In this document: positions 17,641-26,552 of the stretch, in pieces
How positions within the stretch are numbered: the stretch's first letter is position 1
How the letters are laid out: every line of letters begins with the position of its first letter
DNA from: Reyranella sp.
GTDB lineage: Bacteria > Pseudomonadota > Alphaproteobacteria > Reyranellales > Reyranellaceae
Length of the DNA: 64,000 nt
Assembly: GCF_004297405.1 (NCBI RefSeq)
Contig: NZ_SCVC01000011.1
Span: 186,001-250,000, forward strand
Direction: 5' to 3'
Made by a program: the position numbers and the translations under genes
The notes under the pieces: generated by a model
The model's input: the letters and a program-made list of their open reading frames with translations, nothing else
Database searches by the model: none
Told to the model about the DNA's origin: nothing

Positions 17641-18491
17641 GCCCGCGCAAACTCCTGCGCAACATCGGCCTCGAAGCGGGATTGCTGCTGATCGGCATTC
17701 CGGTCCTGCTATGGACCTTGATCCCGATCTACCACATGTTCCTGTTCGCGATTTCGCCCAAGGACGCGGCCTTTTCGGGCCAGCTCTGGCCGACCAATCC
17801 GACCCTGCGCAACTTCGAGATGGTCTTCGCCCAGAAGCACCACTTCCTCTATCACTTCTGGCTGCAGATGTTTAACTCGCTGATCATCTCGATCGGCACC
17901 GCAGCCATCACGCTGTTCGTCGCGACGGCAGCGGCGTTTGCGATCAGCCGCCTGCGCATGAAGGGTGGTCGTCTGGTGATGAACCTGGCGCTCCTGACCT
18001 ACTTCATCCCGGCCGCCTTCCTGGCGGTGCCGATGTACAAGACCATGGGCATGTACGGGCTGCTCAACAACGACTGGGCGCTGGTGCTGGCGATGGCGAC
18101 CATCGCCTCGCCCTATGCCATCTGGATCCTGCGCCAGGCGTCGGACAAGCTGCCGGTCGAGCTCGACGAGGCCGCGATGATCGACGGCGCCTCGCCGTTC
18201 CAGCTCTTTCGCATGATCTATCTGCCGCTGATGGTGCCGTCGTTGATTGCCGTCGGCACCTATGCGTTGCTGCTGGCATGGAACGAGTATCTCTACGCGT
18301 TCCTATTGCTGTCGAAGGACACTGCGATCACCCTGCCGGTGGCGCTGGGCAACTTCCTCTCGGCCGACGATTCGCCTTGGGAACTGCTGATGACGGCGGG
18401 TTTCCTCTACGCCCTGCCGCCGGCCGCGATCTACTACGCCTTCCGCAAGTACATGTCCTCCGGCCTCACGGCCGGAGCGGTGAAGGGGTAG
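17637..18491 (+). CDS. ABC transporter permease, MalG-like
   Basis: This 284-residue permease has six helices and the coupling motif LDEAAMIDGASPFQLFRM (near residue 180). It is the second membrane subunit of the sugar-type importer. It overlaps the first permease gene by 4 bases. Its last 26 bases also form the end of the convergent MFS gene, with a hairpin in or beside the shared stretch. The ATPase that would normally follow is absent. Confidence 0.9.
   Translation: MSPRKLLRNIGLEAGLLLIGIPVLLWTLIPIYHMFLFAISPKDAAFSGQLWPTNPTLRNFEMVFAQKHHFLYHFWLQMFNSLIISIGTAAITLFVATAAAFAISRLRMKGGRLVMNLALLTYFIPAAFLAVPMYKTMGMYGLLNNDWALVLAMATIASPYAIWILRQASDKLPVELDEAAMIDGASPFQLFRMIYLPLMVPSLIAVGTYALLLAWNEYLYAFLLLSKDTAITLPVALGNFLSADDSPWELLMTAGFLYALPPAAIYYAFRKYMSSGLTAGAVKG
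18458..18477. terminator. Hairpin within overlapping convergent gene ends
   Basis: CTCCGGCC (18458-18465) and GGCCGGAG (18470-18477) pair around a 4-base loop. They lie inside the coding ends of the permease gene and partly of the MFS gene. Confidence 0.4.
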
Positions 18492-19767
18492 CGGTCGGGA
18501 CTGCGCCCAGACGGGCCGCCAGCCGCTGCTTGTCGGCTTCGGGCCGGATGAACAGCAGGCCGATCAGCCCGCCCACGATCAGCAACCCGCCCAGGATGAC
18601 GAAGCCGTGCTCGTAGCCGGCCTGGCGGCTGGTTGCTTCCTGGATGATGCGGCCCATCGCCCAGGGTGCGATCACGCCGGCCGACGTGTAGATCGAGGTC
18701 ACGATGGCCAGCATGGCGGCGCGCTGCCCGTGCGGCGTCAGCTCGCTCACGATCATCGGCGTGACGACATAGATCGTGCTGCCGATTGCGCTGCCGATGA
18801 CCAGCAGCGCGACCTTGATGCCCGGGTCCGTCGTGACGGCGATGAAGGGCAGTATGCAGCCCCCCAGGATGACCGTGGCGGCGGGGAAGATGCCACGGCT
18901 GATACGGCTCGACACGCCGCTCTTCTTGAGGCGCTGGGAGTACCAGCCGCCGGTCAGGACGACTGTCATGCCGAAGAGCCACGGCAGGATGAACAGGTTG
19001 CCGCCCATCGTCTGGCTGTAACCCAGACCGTCGACCAGATAGGCCGTGAACCAGGTGAGGCCGAGCGCCAGGCCCCAGTAGCTCGCGAAGGCCGCACAGC
19101 AGGCCGCGACGATGCTGGGGCAGGAGAGGAGGTGGCGGTAGGATACATGCTCGCCGCCGTCTGCCGCGCCATGCACCGGCGGGTCCACCAGCGTGCCTTC
19201 GCGGCCGAAGATCAGCCACAGCCCTGCCCAGAGCAGGCCGACGATGCCCAGCGCGCCGAACGCCCAATGCCAGGAGTAGTTCACGATGATGAAGTTGAGC
19301 GCCGGCACGGCCACGATGACGCCGAGCGCCGAGCCTTGGGCCACGATGGCGGTCGGCACGCCGCGCAGCGAGTCGGGAAACCACTTGTAGAGCGCATGCA
19401 CGGCGACCGGACCGGCCGGGCCTTCACCGGCGCCGAGCAGGATGCGGCAGACGAGTAGCGTCTGGAATGTCGCGCTCATCATGATCGGGAACTGCACCAG
19501 CGACCAGATGATCGCCATGCCGAATAGCATGTGACGCGTCTGTACGCGGTTGGCGAGGAAGCCGCCGACCACGCCGGCAACGGCGAACAGGAAGAAGAAC
19601 GAGGAGCCCAGCAGGCCGAACTGATCCGGCGTGAGCTTCAGCTCTTCCATGATCGGCTTGGCGGCCAGGCCGACGACGACCTTGTCGGCGAAATTAATCA
19701 GCATGAAGAGGAAGACGAGGGCAGTGATGCCCCAGGCGCCCTTGAGGGGCCGATCCTGAACTGTCAC
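18466..19767 (-). CDS. MFS transporter (anion:cation symporter-like)
   Basis: This 433-residue major facilitator carrier has twelve predicted helices. The N-terminal half includes LINFADKVVVGLAAKP and CRILLGAGEGPAGPVAVHAL, patterns common in the ACS branch that imports organic acids such as galactonate, phthalate or tartrate. The substrate is unknown. Its 3' end overlaps the permease gene by 26 bp. It is not obviously in an operon. Confidence 0.88.
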   Translation of the reverse strand: MTVQDRPLKGAWGITALVFLFMLINFADKVVVGLAAKPIMEELKLTPDQFGLLGSSFFFLFAVAGVVGGFLANRVQTRHMLFGMAIIWSLVQFPIMMSATFQTLLVCRILLGAGEGPAGPVAVHALYKWFPDSLRGVPTAIVAQGSALGVIVAVPALNFIIVNYSWHWAFGALGIVGLLWAGLWLIFGREGTLVDPPVHGAADGGEHVSYRHLLSCPSIVAACCAAFASYWGLALGLTWFTAYLVDGLGYSQTMGGNLFILPWLFGMTVVLTGGWYSQRLKKSGVSSRISRGIFPAATVILGGCILPFIAVTTDPGIKVALLVIGSAIGSTIYVVTPMIVSELTPHGQRAAMLAIVTSIYTSAGVIAPWAMGRIIQEATSRQAGYEHGFVILGGLLIVGGLIGLLFIRPEADKQRLAARLGAVPTATPSPLRP

Positions 19768-19876
19768 GTGGCGTTACTCCCGACACCGCCCGCTTGCATC
19801 GGGCTTATGCTCATCAGACGTGACGGCAGAAGGTCCGTCAAGGAAATGACAGTTGCGTCATGCTTCACGCAAGGAA

Positions 19877-19904
19877 AAGGGGCGCCCCGTTGGAGGCGCC
19901 CCTT
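19877..19904 (-). terminator. Intrinsic terminator of the LivJ-like gene
   Basis: Ten-base arms (AAGGGGCGCC and its complement) flank an 8-base loop. On the minus strand the stem is followed by TTTTCC, so it looks like a true Rho-independent terminator, 20 bp after the stop. Confidence 0.7.
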
Positions 19905-19924
19905 CCGTCTCGTCTTTCAGAGGA

Positions 19925-21160
19925 TCAGCCCTTCACGAACGGGCACTTGCCATCCTTCATCGGGCGATAGGCTTCGTTGCCCGGCACGGTAGCGATCAGC
20001 TTGTAGATGTCGTCCTTGCTCTTGGACTCGGCCGGTGTCTTGACCTGGAACAGGTACATGTCGCGCTCCAGGCGGCCATCCTCGCGCAGCTTGCCGTTCT
20101 TGGTCATGACGTCGTTGACGGGGATTTCCCGCATCTTCGCCATGACGGCCTTCGCCTCGTCGGTGCCGGCAGCCTGCACGGCCTTGAGATAATGCAAGGT
20201 CGAGCTGTAGACGCCGACCGTCAGCATGCTGGGGATCTTGTCCTTCTTGGCGCGAAAGCGCTTGGTCCAGGCGCGGGTCTCGTCGTTGAGATCCCAGTAG
20301 AACGACTCGGTGAGCACCAGGCCCTGCGCCACCGGCAGGGTGAGCGCCGCGACGTCTGTCGAGAAGACGAGGAGACCGGCCAGGCGCTGGCCGCCCTTGG
20401 TGATGCCGAACTCACCCGCCTGCTTGATCGAGTTGATCGTGTCCTGGCCCGCATTGGCGAGGCCGATGACCTTGGCCTTCGAAGCCTGGGCCTGCAGCAG
20501 GAACGAGGAGAAGTCCTGCGTGCTGAGCGGATGCCTGACGCCACCCAGTACCTTGCCGCCGGCCGCCTGCACGACTGCGGTGACGTCGCGCTCGAGTGCG
20601 TGACCGAAAGCGTAGTCGGCGGTGAGGAAGTACCACGAGTCGCCGCCGTCCTTCACGACCGCGCCGCCCGTCACCTTGGCCAGCGAGTAGGTGTCGTACA
20701 CCCAGTGTGCGCCGGTCTCCGAGCACGACGGGCCGGTGAGGTCGGCCGAGGCGGCGCCGGTGTTGATGTCGATCATGCCCTTTTCCTGGGCAATCTTGCG
20801 CACGGCCAGCGCGACCGACGAAGTGCCGATGCCGGTGATCATCTTGACGCCATCGACGTCGTACCATTTGCGGGCGATCGCGGCGCCGACGTCGGGCTTG
20901 GTCTGATGATCGGCCTGCAGGATCTCGATCGGCCGGCCGAGAACCTTGCCGCCGAAATCGTCGATCGCCATCTGCATCGCTTCGACTTCGCCCTGTGTGA
21001 GGTCGCCATAGACGCCGGAGAAGCCTTCCATCACGCCGATCTTGAGGGGTGCAGGCGCCTGCGCCTGCGCGACGGCGACGAGGCCGGCAACGGTTGCGGC
21101 AATGGCTGCCGTCACCACGCCGGCATACCGGATGGTTGTACCAAAACGCATAGTCTTCAT
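19925..21160 (-). CDS. Branched-chain amino acid-type ABC substrate-binding protein (LivJ/BraC-like)
   Basis: This 411-residue periplasmic binding protein has a signal peptide ending near AVAQAQA. The mature part (LKIGVMEGFSGVYGDLTQGE) is the type I fold used by Liv systems for amino acids, amides and aromatic acids. It contains ADHQTKPDVGAAIARKW and the DGGDSWYFLTADYAFG stretch. It is on the strand opposite to the livGFHM genes at 23.1-26.4 kb and is parted from them by a membrane-protein gene, yet it is the likely binding protein of that transporter. It has its own terminator. Confidence 0.9.
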   Translation of the reverse strand: MKTMRFGTTIRYAGVVTAAIAATVAGLVAVAQAQAPAPLKIGVMEGFSGVYGDLTQGEVEAMQMAIDDFGGKVLGRPIEILQADHQTKPDVGAAIARKWYDVDGVKMITGIGTSSVALAVRKIAQEKGMIDINTGAASADLTGPSCSETGAHWVYDTYSLAKVTGGAVVKDGGDSWYFLTADYAFGHALERDVTAVVQAAGGKVLGGVRHPLSTQDFSSFLLQAQASKAKVIGLANAGQDTINSIKQAGEFGITKGGQRLAGLLVFSTDVAALTLPVAQGLVLTESFYWDLNDETRAWTKRFRAKKDKIPSMLTVGVYSSTLHYLKAVQAAGTDEAKAVMAKMREIPVNDVMTKNGKLREDGRLERDMYLFQVKTPAESKSKDDIYKLIATVPGNEAYRPMKDGKCPFVKG

Positions 21161-21261
21161 TCCTCCCTGATGCGGTTCTCCCCGCAGAAGGCCGAAACCT
21201 TAGCGTCGGTCCGATGAGCGCGCCAGAAGGATCAACCTTGCGCGAACGGGACAGGCTAGCA

Positions 21262-22938
21262 TCAAGGTGACGGTATGATTGCACCGCGACGACTGACGAC
21301 GGTCCAGCTCTGCGTCTCATTGCGCACCGGAAAGTAGTCGGCGAGATAAGCGCCGTATCGGGCGCGTGCGGCGGCGGTTCCCGGGCTGTAACTGGAGAAT
21401 TTCGGGATCAGCACATGGTCGACATCGGCGAACAACGCTTTGGCCGGTTGCATCGGCATGCCGGCGCCCGACCACAAGGTCTCGCCCTTTGGCGGCGGCC
21501 AGCCGAGCATGAACGGGAGTGGGTTGACCTGATCGAGTACGACAACGCCGCCCGGCCGATAACGAGGGCCGGCCAGCAAGGCGGCAGCTTCCATGATCGT
21601 CTCGACATACTCGTACTGCGAGAGTTCGTAGCGAGGATGGATCGCCCGCGCTCGATTGAGCAGTGGCGCCTTTGCTTCGCCTTTGGCAAAGGCCGCCAGC
21701 AACCCTTCGCGCTCCGCAGGCACGGCGAATCCGCGCAGGTTGGTGCTGTCGACCACTGACAGGCATTGCTCGCAGTCGGTCTTGAGGTGATAGCCCGCCA
21801 GACTGAGAGCCGACGAGCCCATCGACAGCAACGGAAAGGCCAGGAGTGCCGCGAGCAGTAGCGGTGTCGTGCGTTGCTGGCGCAACTGATGGACGAAGAG
21901 AAAGGCGATTACGACAGCGAGCGGCATGCCGTGCGGTTGGGCGTTCTGCGTCAGCAGGAAGGCGCCGGCCGCCAGCAGGAAGGCCGTAGCCAAGGGAAGC
22001 CGCAGCGGAGCGCGGCCGTTCCACCACATCCATGCCGCGATGACCAGGGCCACGACATAAGGCGCATAGCTGTCGCCATAGGCGAAGAAGTTCATCAGGT
22101 GGTTGTCGAGACTGTCGCGCACGCCGCCGGCCTGCACCGCGCCCAGGACATCGGCCAAATAGGCGTGATTGTAGGGCGCGACTGCATTCAAGGCCGCAGC
22201 GCCACCGACCGCCAGCCATATCCACCACCGGTCGCGAATGTGCGGGGAGACCAAAAGGGCGACCCCAACGGCCCCGAGTCCGACGGCGAAGTAGGTCACC
22301 TTGAGGTAGTACATTGTGACCAACAGAAGTCCACCAGCCACCGCTTCAATCCAGTCACCACGGCGTCCGATGCGCGGCGGTACGAAGAGAAGTAGAGAGA
22401 GGATCGCGATCGCACCCCACCCGTACCGGTTGTACGACATAGCAAAGGAATAAGCAGTCGGCAGATCGCCGACATTCGCCGGCCTCAAGGCGAGCAGGCA
22501 CACGAAGACCACGAAGATTACGGCAGGCAGCAGGGGCAGACGCCGCCACGCAACGATCACAGCCGTGATGAAGAGGAACGATGTGATGATGGCCACGCCG
22601 ACCAGAAAGGCGTGCGGTGTCGGCCCGACGATCGAGAAGCCCAGGGCCGTCAGAACGAAGTTCAGTTCGCCAACCGGATCGTGGAAATCGACGTGCGCCA
22701 CATGGCCGTAATGCAGGTGCCACGCCCCCGAGAGATTGAACAGGAGATCCCAGCTCATCTCGCGCGACAGCAGCCGATCGGGTGACAGCAGCGCCCAGGC
22801 AGCGGCAATGACCGGAACCGCCGCCACGACCGTGAGTCTGGCGAGCGACGTGTCGCCCGTCATCAGAGTCGCTGCAACCTCGTCTGCTGGCGTGTGCAGG
22901 GAGGTCGCCTCGCGCTTGCTCGCGACGAGGTTGTCCAT
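21262..22938 (-). CDS. Large polytopic membrane protein, possible GT-C-like
   Basis: This 558-residue protein has about ten hydrophobic helices through residue 370 (numbering from the chosen start), then a soluble C-terminal part (for example TDCEQCLSVVDSTNLRGF and LDQVNPLPFMLGWPPPKGE). An acidic loop after the first helix (MSWDLLFNLSGAWHLHYG, HVDFHDPVGELN) recalls GT-C glycosyltransferases or mannosyltransferase-like proteins, but I cannot name the family. The ATG at 22938 follows a weak AGG site. A longer frame to 23049 also exists. It lies between livJ-like and livG, facing away from livG. Confidence 0.6.
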   Translation of the reverse strand: MDNLVASKREATSLHTPADEVAATLMTGDTSLARLTVVAAVPVIAAAWALLSPDRLLSREMSWDLLFNLSGAWHLHYGHVAHVDFHDPVGELNFVLTALGFSIVGPTPHAFLVGVAIITSFLFITAVIVAWRRLPLLPAVIFVVFVCLLALRPANVGDLPTAYSFAMSYNRYGWGAIAILSLLLFVPPRIGRRGDWIEAVAGGLLLVTMYYLKVTYFAVGLGAVGVALLVSPHIRDRWWIWLAVGGAAALNAVAPYNHAYLADVLGAVQAGGVRDSLDNHLMNFFAYGDSYAPYVVALVIAAWMWWNGRAPLRLPLATAFLLAAGAFLLTQNAQPHGMPLAVVIAFLFVHQLRQQRTTPLLLAALLAFPLLSMGSSALSLAGYHLKTDCEQCLSVVDSTNLRGFAVPAEREGLLAAFAKGEAKAPLLNRARAIHPRYELSQYEYVETIMEAAALLAGPRYRPGGVVVLDQVNPLPFMLGWPPPKGETLWSGAGMPMQPAKALFADVDHVLIPKFSSYSPGTAAARARYGAYLADYFPVRNETQSWTVVSRRGAIIPSP

Positions 22939-23082
22939 CGTCCTGGTTGATCCCTCACCCGTATATCTGCCTATCACGCAGGCAGTGAGAGAGACCGTGA
23001 TCATTCTGAGGCGAGGGGCACCAGCCGGCCGCTGGACAGGCCGTGGCAATTCCGTGTTATAGGCAGCTTACCGGGAGGACTG

Positions 23083-23838
23083 GTGAAAGAAGAAACAATT
23101 CTAGAGGCCGAAGGTCTCACTAAAGAGTTTAAGGGCTTTGTTGCCGTCAAGAATGTCCGCTTGCGCGTGCGTCGTCACACGATTCACGCGCTGATCGGAC
23201 CGAATGGCGCGGGCAAGACCACGTGCTTCAATCTGCTGACGCACTTCCTGTCTCCGACGGCAGGGCAGATCCACTTCAACGGACGGAACATTACCGGCAG
23301 CTCGCCGGCCGCGATCGCGCGGATGGGGCTGGCGCGGTCGTTCCAGATCTCCGCGGTGTTTCCGCATCTGTCGGTGCGCGAGAACGTGCGCGTCGCTTTG
23401 CAGCGCAAGCTCGGCAACTCCTTCTATTTCTGGCGCTCCGAGCGGGTCCTGAACAACCTCGATGCGCGCGCTCTCGAGCTGGTCGAAGCGGTGGGTCTCA
23501 GCGCTTTCGCTGAATTGCCCGCCGTGGAATTGCCCTATGGCCGCAAGCGCGCGCTCGAGATCGCCACGACCCTGGCGCTCGAACCCGAGATGATGCTGCT
23601 CGACGAGCCGATGGCCGGCCTCGGCCAGGAGGACATCAAGCGCATCGCGGCCCTGATCAGAACTGTCGCGAAGGACCGCACGGTCCTGATGGTCGAGCAC
23701 AACATGTCCGTGGTCGCCGATCTCTCCGACACCATCACTGTGCTGGCGCGCGGCGAAGTGCTGGCCGAGGGACCTTACGCCTCGGTCTCGAAGGACCCGG
23801 CCGTGGTCGAGGCTTACGTTGGTACCGGTCATGGCTGA
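23083..23838 (+). CDS. livG: Liv-type ABC transporter ATP-binding protein LivG
   Basis: This 251-residue ATPase has Walker A GPNGAGKTT (near residue 37), the LivG-type signature region VELPYGRKRALEIATTLAL in place of the LSGGQ form, and Walker B MMLLDEPMAGLG. It energises uptake of branched-chain amino acids or related compounds. It starts at GTG with a GGGAGG site, and its end overlaps livF by 8 bases. It is the first gene of livG-livF-livH-livM. Confidence 0.92.
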   Translation: MKEETILEAEGLTKEFKGFVAVKNVRLRVRRHTIHALIGPNGAGKTTCFNLLTHFLSPTAGQIHFNGRNITGSSPAAIARMGLARSFQISAVFPHLSVRENVRVALQRKLGNSFYFWRSERVLNNLDARALELVEAVGLSAFAELPAVELPYGRKRALEIATTLALEPEMMLLDEPMAGLGQEDIKRIAALIRTVAKDRTVLMVEHNMSVVADLSDTITVLARGEVLAEGPYASVSKDPAVVEAYVGTGHG

Positions 23839-24535
23839 GACACTTCTGAAGGTCGCCGGCCTGCAATCCTGGTACGGCGAGTCGCACATCCTGCACGGCG
23901 TCGATTTCGAGATCCGCCGCGGCGAGCTCGTGACCCTGCTTGGGCGCAACGGCGCCGGCAAGACCACGACGCTGAAGTCCATCATGGGCATCGTGGAGAA
24001 GCGCACCGGCTCGATCACCTTCGAGGGCCAGGAGACGGTGGGCCAACCCTCCGACAAGATCGCGCGCCGTGGCATCGCCTATTGCCCCGAGGAGCGCGGC
24101 ATCTTCTCGAGTCTGAACGTTGATGAGAATCTCAGCTTGCCACCGGTCGTGAAGCCGGGCGGCCTGAGCATCGAGGAAATCTACACGCTCTTCCCAAACC
24201 TCCTCGAGCGGCGGCGCAGCCAGGGCACCAAACTGTCGGGCGGTGAGCAGCAGATGCTGGCCATCGGCCGTATCCTGCGGACCGGCGCCGATCTCCTGCT
24301 GCTCGACGAACCGACGGAAGGTCTGGCACCCGTCATCGTTCAGCGCATCGGCGAGATCATCCGCCAACTCAAAACGCGGGGCTTCACGATCCTGCTGGTC
24401 GAGCAGAACTTCCACTTCGCCGCCACCATCGCCGATCGCCACTATGTGATGGAAGATGGCCGCGTCGTCGACACGGTCGTCGCCAGCGACGTCCAGCAGA
24501 GCATCGGCAAGCTGCAAGCCTATCTGGGAGTGTAG
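23831..24535 (+). CDS. livF: Liv-type ABC transporter ATP-binding protein LivF
   Basis: This 234-residue ATPase has Walker A GRNGAGKTT, signature LSGGEQQMLAIGRIL and Walker B DLLLLDEPTEGLAP. The pattern AYCPEERGIFSSL is typical of LivF. The ATG at 23831 is chosen over a TTG at 23819. It overlaps livG by 8 bases and ends 7 bp before livH, so the genes are surely co-translated. Confidence 0.92.
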   Translation: MAETLLKVAGLQSWYGESHILHGVDFEIRRGELVTLLGRNGAGKTTTLKSIMGIVEKRTGSITFEGQETVGQPSDKIARRGIAYCPEERGIFSSLNVDENLSLPPVVKPGGLSIEEIYTLFPNLLERRRSQGTKLSGGEQQMLAIGRILRTGADLLLLDEPTEGLAPVIVQRIGEIIRQLKTRGFTILLVEQNFHFAATIADRHYVMEDGRVVDTVVASDVQQSIGKLQAYLGV

Positions 24536-24542
24536 GGACTTC

Positions 24543-25424
24543 ATGTTCGAACTTCTCGGCATTCCGCCCCAGGCACTGTTCGGTCAGCTCCTGCTCGGCC
24601 TTATCAACGGCGCCTTCTACGCCATGCTCAGTCTCGGCCTTGCCGTGATCTTCGGCATGTTGAACGTCATCAACTTCACGCACGGCGCCCAGTACATGAT
24701 GGGCGCCTTCGCCGCGTGGCTGTTGCTCGGTTACCTCGATGTGCCGTTCTGGGCCTCGCTGGTGCTGGCGCCGGTGATCGTCGGTCTGATCGGCATCGTG
24801 CTCGAGAAGCTGCTGCTGAAACGCATCTACCATCTCGACCATCTCTACGGCTTCCTGCTGACCTTCGGCATGGCACTGGTCATCGAGGGCCTGTTCCAGC
24901 TCCAGTGGGGATCGTCGGGTGCGCCTTATCCCAACCCGATCCCGGGCGGCTACAATCTCGGCTTCATGTTCCTGCCGACCTATCGCGGCTTTGTCGTCCT
25001 GGCAGCACTCGTGATCTGCCTCGTCACCTGGTACGGCATCGAACGCACCAAGCTCGGCGCCTACCTTCGGGCGGCTACCGAGAATCCAACCCTGGTGCGC
25101 GCCTTCGGCATCAACGTGCCGCGCCTGATCACCCTGACCTATGGTCTGGGCGTTGCGCTTGCCGCTCTCGCGGGTGTGCTCGCTGCACCCATCCAGCAGG
25201 TCTCGGCGCTGATGGGCACCAACCTCGTGCTGGTGGTCTTTGCGGTCGTGGTGATCGGCGGCATGGGCTCGATCATGGGCTCGATCGTCACGGGCTTCGG
25301 GCTCGGCATGATCGAAGGCCTGACCAAGGTCTTCTATCCGCCGGCCTCCAATACGGTGATCTTCGTCGTCATGGCGATCGTGCTGCTGGTCAAGCCGGCT
25401 GGCCTTTTTGGACAGACCAAATGA
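24543..25424 (+). CDS. livH: Liv-type ABC transporter permease LivH
   Basis: This 293-residue permease has about eight helices, with NGAFYAMLSLGLAVIFGMLN and NFTHGAQYMMGAF near the start and AVVVIGGMGSIMGSIVTG near the end, all LivH hallmarks. The start is the ATG at 24543, seven bases after the livF stop. It overlaps livM by ATGA. Together with LivM it forms the membrane channel. Confidence 0.92.
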   Translation: MFELLGIPPQALFGQLLLGLINGAFYAMLSLGLAVIFGMLNVINFTHGAQYMMGAFAAWLLLGYLDVPFWASLVLAPVIVGLIGIVLEKLLLKRIYHLDHLYGFLLTFGMALVIEGLFQLQWGSSGAPYPNPIPGGYNLGFMFLPTYRGFVVLAALVICLVTWYGIERTKLGAYLRAATENPTLVRAFGINVPRLITLTYGLGVALAALAGVLAAPIQQVSALMGTNLVLVVFAVVVIGGMGSIMGSIVTGFGLGMIEGLTKVFYPPASNTVIFVVMAIVLLVKPAGLFGQTK

Positions 25425-26359
25425 CCTCGCAGCGTATCGGTTACGCCATCCTGATCATCCTGGCGCTGGTCGCTCCGGCGTTCGCCTATCCCGTCTTCCT
25501 GATGAAGGCGCTGTGCTTCGCGCTTTTCGCCTGTGCCTTCAACCTGCTGCTGGGCTATGCCGGCCTCATGAGCTTCGGCCATGCCATGTTCTTCGGCATG
25601 GCGGGCTACTTCTACGGCCATGTCGTCAAGGCCTGGGACATGCCACCCGAAGTCGGCCTGCTGGCCGGCGTGCTCGGTGCGGCAGCGCTCGGCCTCGTGA
25701 CCGGCGCGCTCGCCATCCGGCGCCAGGGCATCTACTTCGCGATGATCACGCTCGCCTTCGCGCAGATGGTCTACTTCTTCTGCGTGCAGGCGCCGTTTAC
25801 CGGCGGCGAGGACGGGCTGCAGGGCATTCCGCGCAAGGCGTTGCTGGGCGGGCTGATCCCGACCAAGAACGACTTGGTCCTCTACTATGTCGTGCTGACG
25901 ATCTTCCTGTTCGGATACGGCGCGATCTACCGCTTCATCCATTCGCCGTTCGGTCAGGTGCTGAAGGCGATCCGCGACAACGAACAGCGTGCCGTATCGC
26001 TGGGCTACGAGGCGGATCGCTACAAGCTGCTGGCCTTCGTCCTCTCGGCGGCGCTGGCCGGTCTGGCCGGCGCCACCAAGGCGCTGGTGCAGCAGTTCGC
26101 CACTCTGACCGACGTTGCCGCCTCGACCTCCGGTGAGGTCGTGCTGATGGCTCTGGTCGGTGGCCTCGGCACCATCATCGGGCCGGTGGTCGGCGCCTTC
26201 ATCATCATCACGATGCAGAACTATCTGGCGGGCTTCGGCCAGTTCGTGCTGGTGATCCAGGGCGCCATCTTCGTCGTGATCGTGCTGGCCTTCCGCAAGG
26301 GCGTGGTGGGCGAGTTCGCGGAATGGTGGAGACGGCGACGCACGGCCAGCTCGCGCTGA
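25421..26359 (+). CDS. livM: Liv-type ABC transporter permease LivM
   Basis: This 312-residue permease has about ten helices and the motifs NLLLGYAGLMSFGHAMFFGM, AIRRQGIYFAMITLAFAQM and LMALVGGLGTIIGPVVGA that mark LivM. Translation begins at the ATG overlapping the livH stop. It closes the livGFHM cluster. The binding protein is most likely the LivJ-like gene at 19.9-21.2 kb. Confidence 0.92.
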   Translation: MTSQRIGYAILIILALVAPAFAYPVFLMKALCFALFACAFNLLLGYAGLMSFGHAMFFGMAGYFYGHVVKAWDMPPEVGLLAGVLGAAALGLVTGALAIRRQGIYFAMITLAFAQMVYFFCVQAPFTGGEDGLQGIPRKALLGGLIPTKNDLVLYYVVLTIFLFGYGAIYRFIHSPFGQVLKAIRDNEQRAVSLGYEADRYKLLAFVLSAALAGLAGATKALVQQFATLTDVAASTSGEVVLMALVGGLGTIIGPVVGAFIIITMQNYLAGFGQFVLVIQGAIFVVIVLAFRKGVVGEFAEWWRRRRTASSR

Positions 26360-26395
26360 GGTGATTGCCCTGCGGGTCGTGAACAGGGAGACGCG

Positions 26396-26473
26396 ATGAC
26401 GGGCACGCGACTGCCGGGTTTCGTGCGCTTGGTCCTGTTCGCGCCCTTCGTGTTTGTGATTTTCGTGCCGTGA
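26396..26473 (+). other. Candidate 25-residue membrane micropeptide or TTCGTG-rich repeat
   Basis: A short frame with AGGGAG five bases before its ATG encodes 25 residues that are almost all hydrophobic after an LPGFVR start, enough for one membrane helix. The DNA is also built of degenerate TTCGTG-like hexamers, so it may be a non-coding repeat that merely reads as hydrophobic. It lies in the 190-bp gap between livM and the RraA-like gene. Confidence 0.3.
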
Positions 26474-26552
26474 TCGCGTAGGGCCCACGACCCTTGCCCA
26501 CGGGCGGCATTCGGGCCAAGAACGAGGCGGTTACCAAGGGGAAACATCCGAT

